Made by a program: the position numbers and the translations under genes | Source: Euzebyella saccharophila | Lineage (GTDB): Bacteria; Bacteroidota; Bacteroidia; Flavobacteriales; Flavobacteriaceae | DNA length: 64,000 nt | Direction of reading: 5' to 3' | Assembly (NCBI RefSeq): GCF_014855495.1 | Contig: NZ_JACYFJ010000001.1 | Span: 1,426,001 to 1,490,000, forward strand | Shown here: one piece after another, positions 63,679 through 64,000 of the stretch | How the letters are laid out: every line of letters starts with the position of its first letter | Numbering within the stretch: the stretch's first letter is position 1 | The notes under the pieces: model-generated | Database searches by the model: none | What the model saw: only the letters and a program-made list of their open reading frames with translations | What the model was told of the DNA's origin: nothing

Positions 63679-64000
63679 TGGCATTATCAAAGAGCGAAAG
63701 AAAACAGAGAATACACAGAAGAATCAGAAAGGTTTCTTCTGGTACTGCGGAAAGACCAAGATTGTCCGTATTTAGAAGTAACAGTGCAATATATGCCCAA
63801 GTTATCAATGATGTTGAAGGGGTGACCTTGGCGTCTGTTTCTTCAAGGGACAAAAATTTGGCTGAAGTAAAAGGATCTAAATCGGAAATTGCAACTGCCG
63901 TAGGTAAAGCAATAGCTGAAAAATGTAAAGAAGCTGGCATTGAAAAAGTTGCCTTTGATAGAGGAGGTAACCTATATCATGGAAGAGTGAAAGCATTGGC
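63679..64000 (+). CDS. rplR: 50S ribosomal protein L18, C-terminus cut by window end
   Basis: The first 107 residues of L18 ([57 protein letters not shown]), which binds 5S rRNA with L5. The full family length is about 115-120, so only the last few residues are outside the window. Confidence 0.97.

Overview
The window looks like a chromosome segment of a marine flavobacterium (Bacteroidota, Flavobacteriaceae; the genus cannot be fixed from sequence alone). The evidence is: TAnnTTTG-type promoters, some with an upstream TTTG at 19 bp; a SusC/SusD outer-membrane pair; a PorP/SprF-type protein next to an OmpA protein and a secreted protein with a gliding-motility-type C-terminal domain (type IX secretion); many lipoprotein or Sec-exported proteins of Bacteroidota-only families; weak Shine-Dalgarno signals; and a str-S10-spc ribosomal protein cluster in which rpsJ follows fusA directly. 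There is no sign of a prophage, integron, insertion sequence, CRISPR array, tRNA or rRNA. The window reads as core chromosome.

Layout. 1-6 kb: the end of a methyltransferase gene, gcvP, a UbiA-like membrane protein, an ECF sigma factor with a small zinc-finger anti-sigma candidate, a rhodanese lipoprotein and a 5'-nucleotidase. 6.2-13.5 kb: a response regulator and a very large soluble histidine kinase with 16 tandem PAS-type sensor modules. 13.6-17.8 kb (minus strand): purK, purE, a frameshifted EF-hand membrane protein and an M3 metallopeptidase. 17.8-22 kb (plus strand): a fused hypoxanthine phosphoribosyltransferase-adenylate kinase, a SIMPL protein, obgE, a DUF4136 lipoprotein and a small membrane protein. 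22-31 kb (minus strand): a transglutaminase-like protein, a Cys-cluster/carboxypeptidase-regulatory-domain protein, a 2012-residue alpha-2-macroglobulin, an SDR protein and a cupin. 31-37 kb: the type IX-linked operon. 37-45 kb: mpl, radC, a polysaccharide deacetylase-like gene, a YjjG-like phosphatase, three envelope proteins and rarA. 46-52 kb: a rhomboid protease, rlmB and the SusC/SusD operon. 52.8-64 kb: rpsL-rpsG-fusA-rpsJ, then rplC to rplR, which is cut by the window end.

The genes are mainly housekeeping (purine synthesis and salvage, peptidoglycan recycling, ribosome synthesis, glycine cleavage, DNA repair) mixed with Bacteroidota envelope functions. The points most worth a second look are the 16-module PAS kinase with its adjacent receiver, the Hpt-Adk fusion with a TTG start, a one-base frameshift in the EF-hand membrane protein, the structured rpsJ-rplC spacer (hairpin, palindrome, terminator, leader hairpin), a group of promoters placed so close to the ATG that their mRNAs should be leaderless, and an unannotated 32-residue membrane peptide frame.

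Limits: all family assignments are from motif recognition, without database searches. Start codons were moved inward where a signal peptide, promoter or terminator made the longest frame unlikely.
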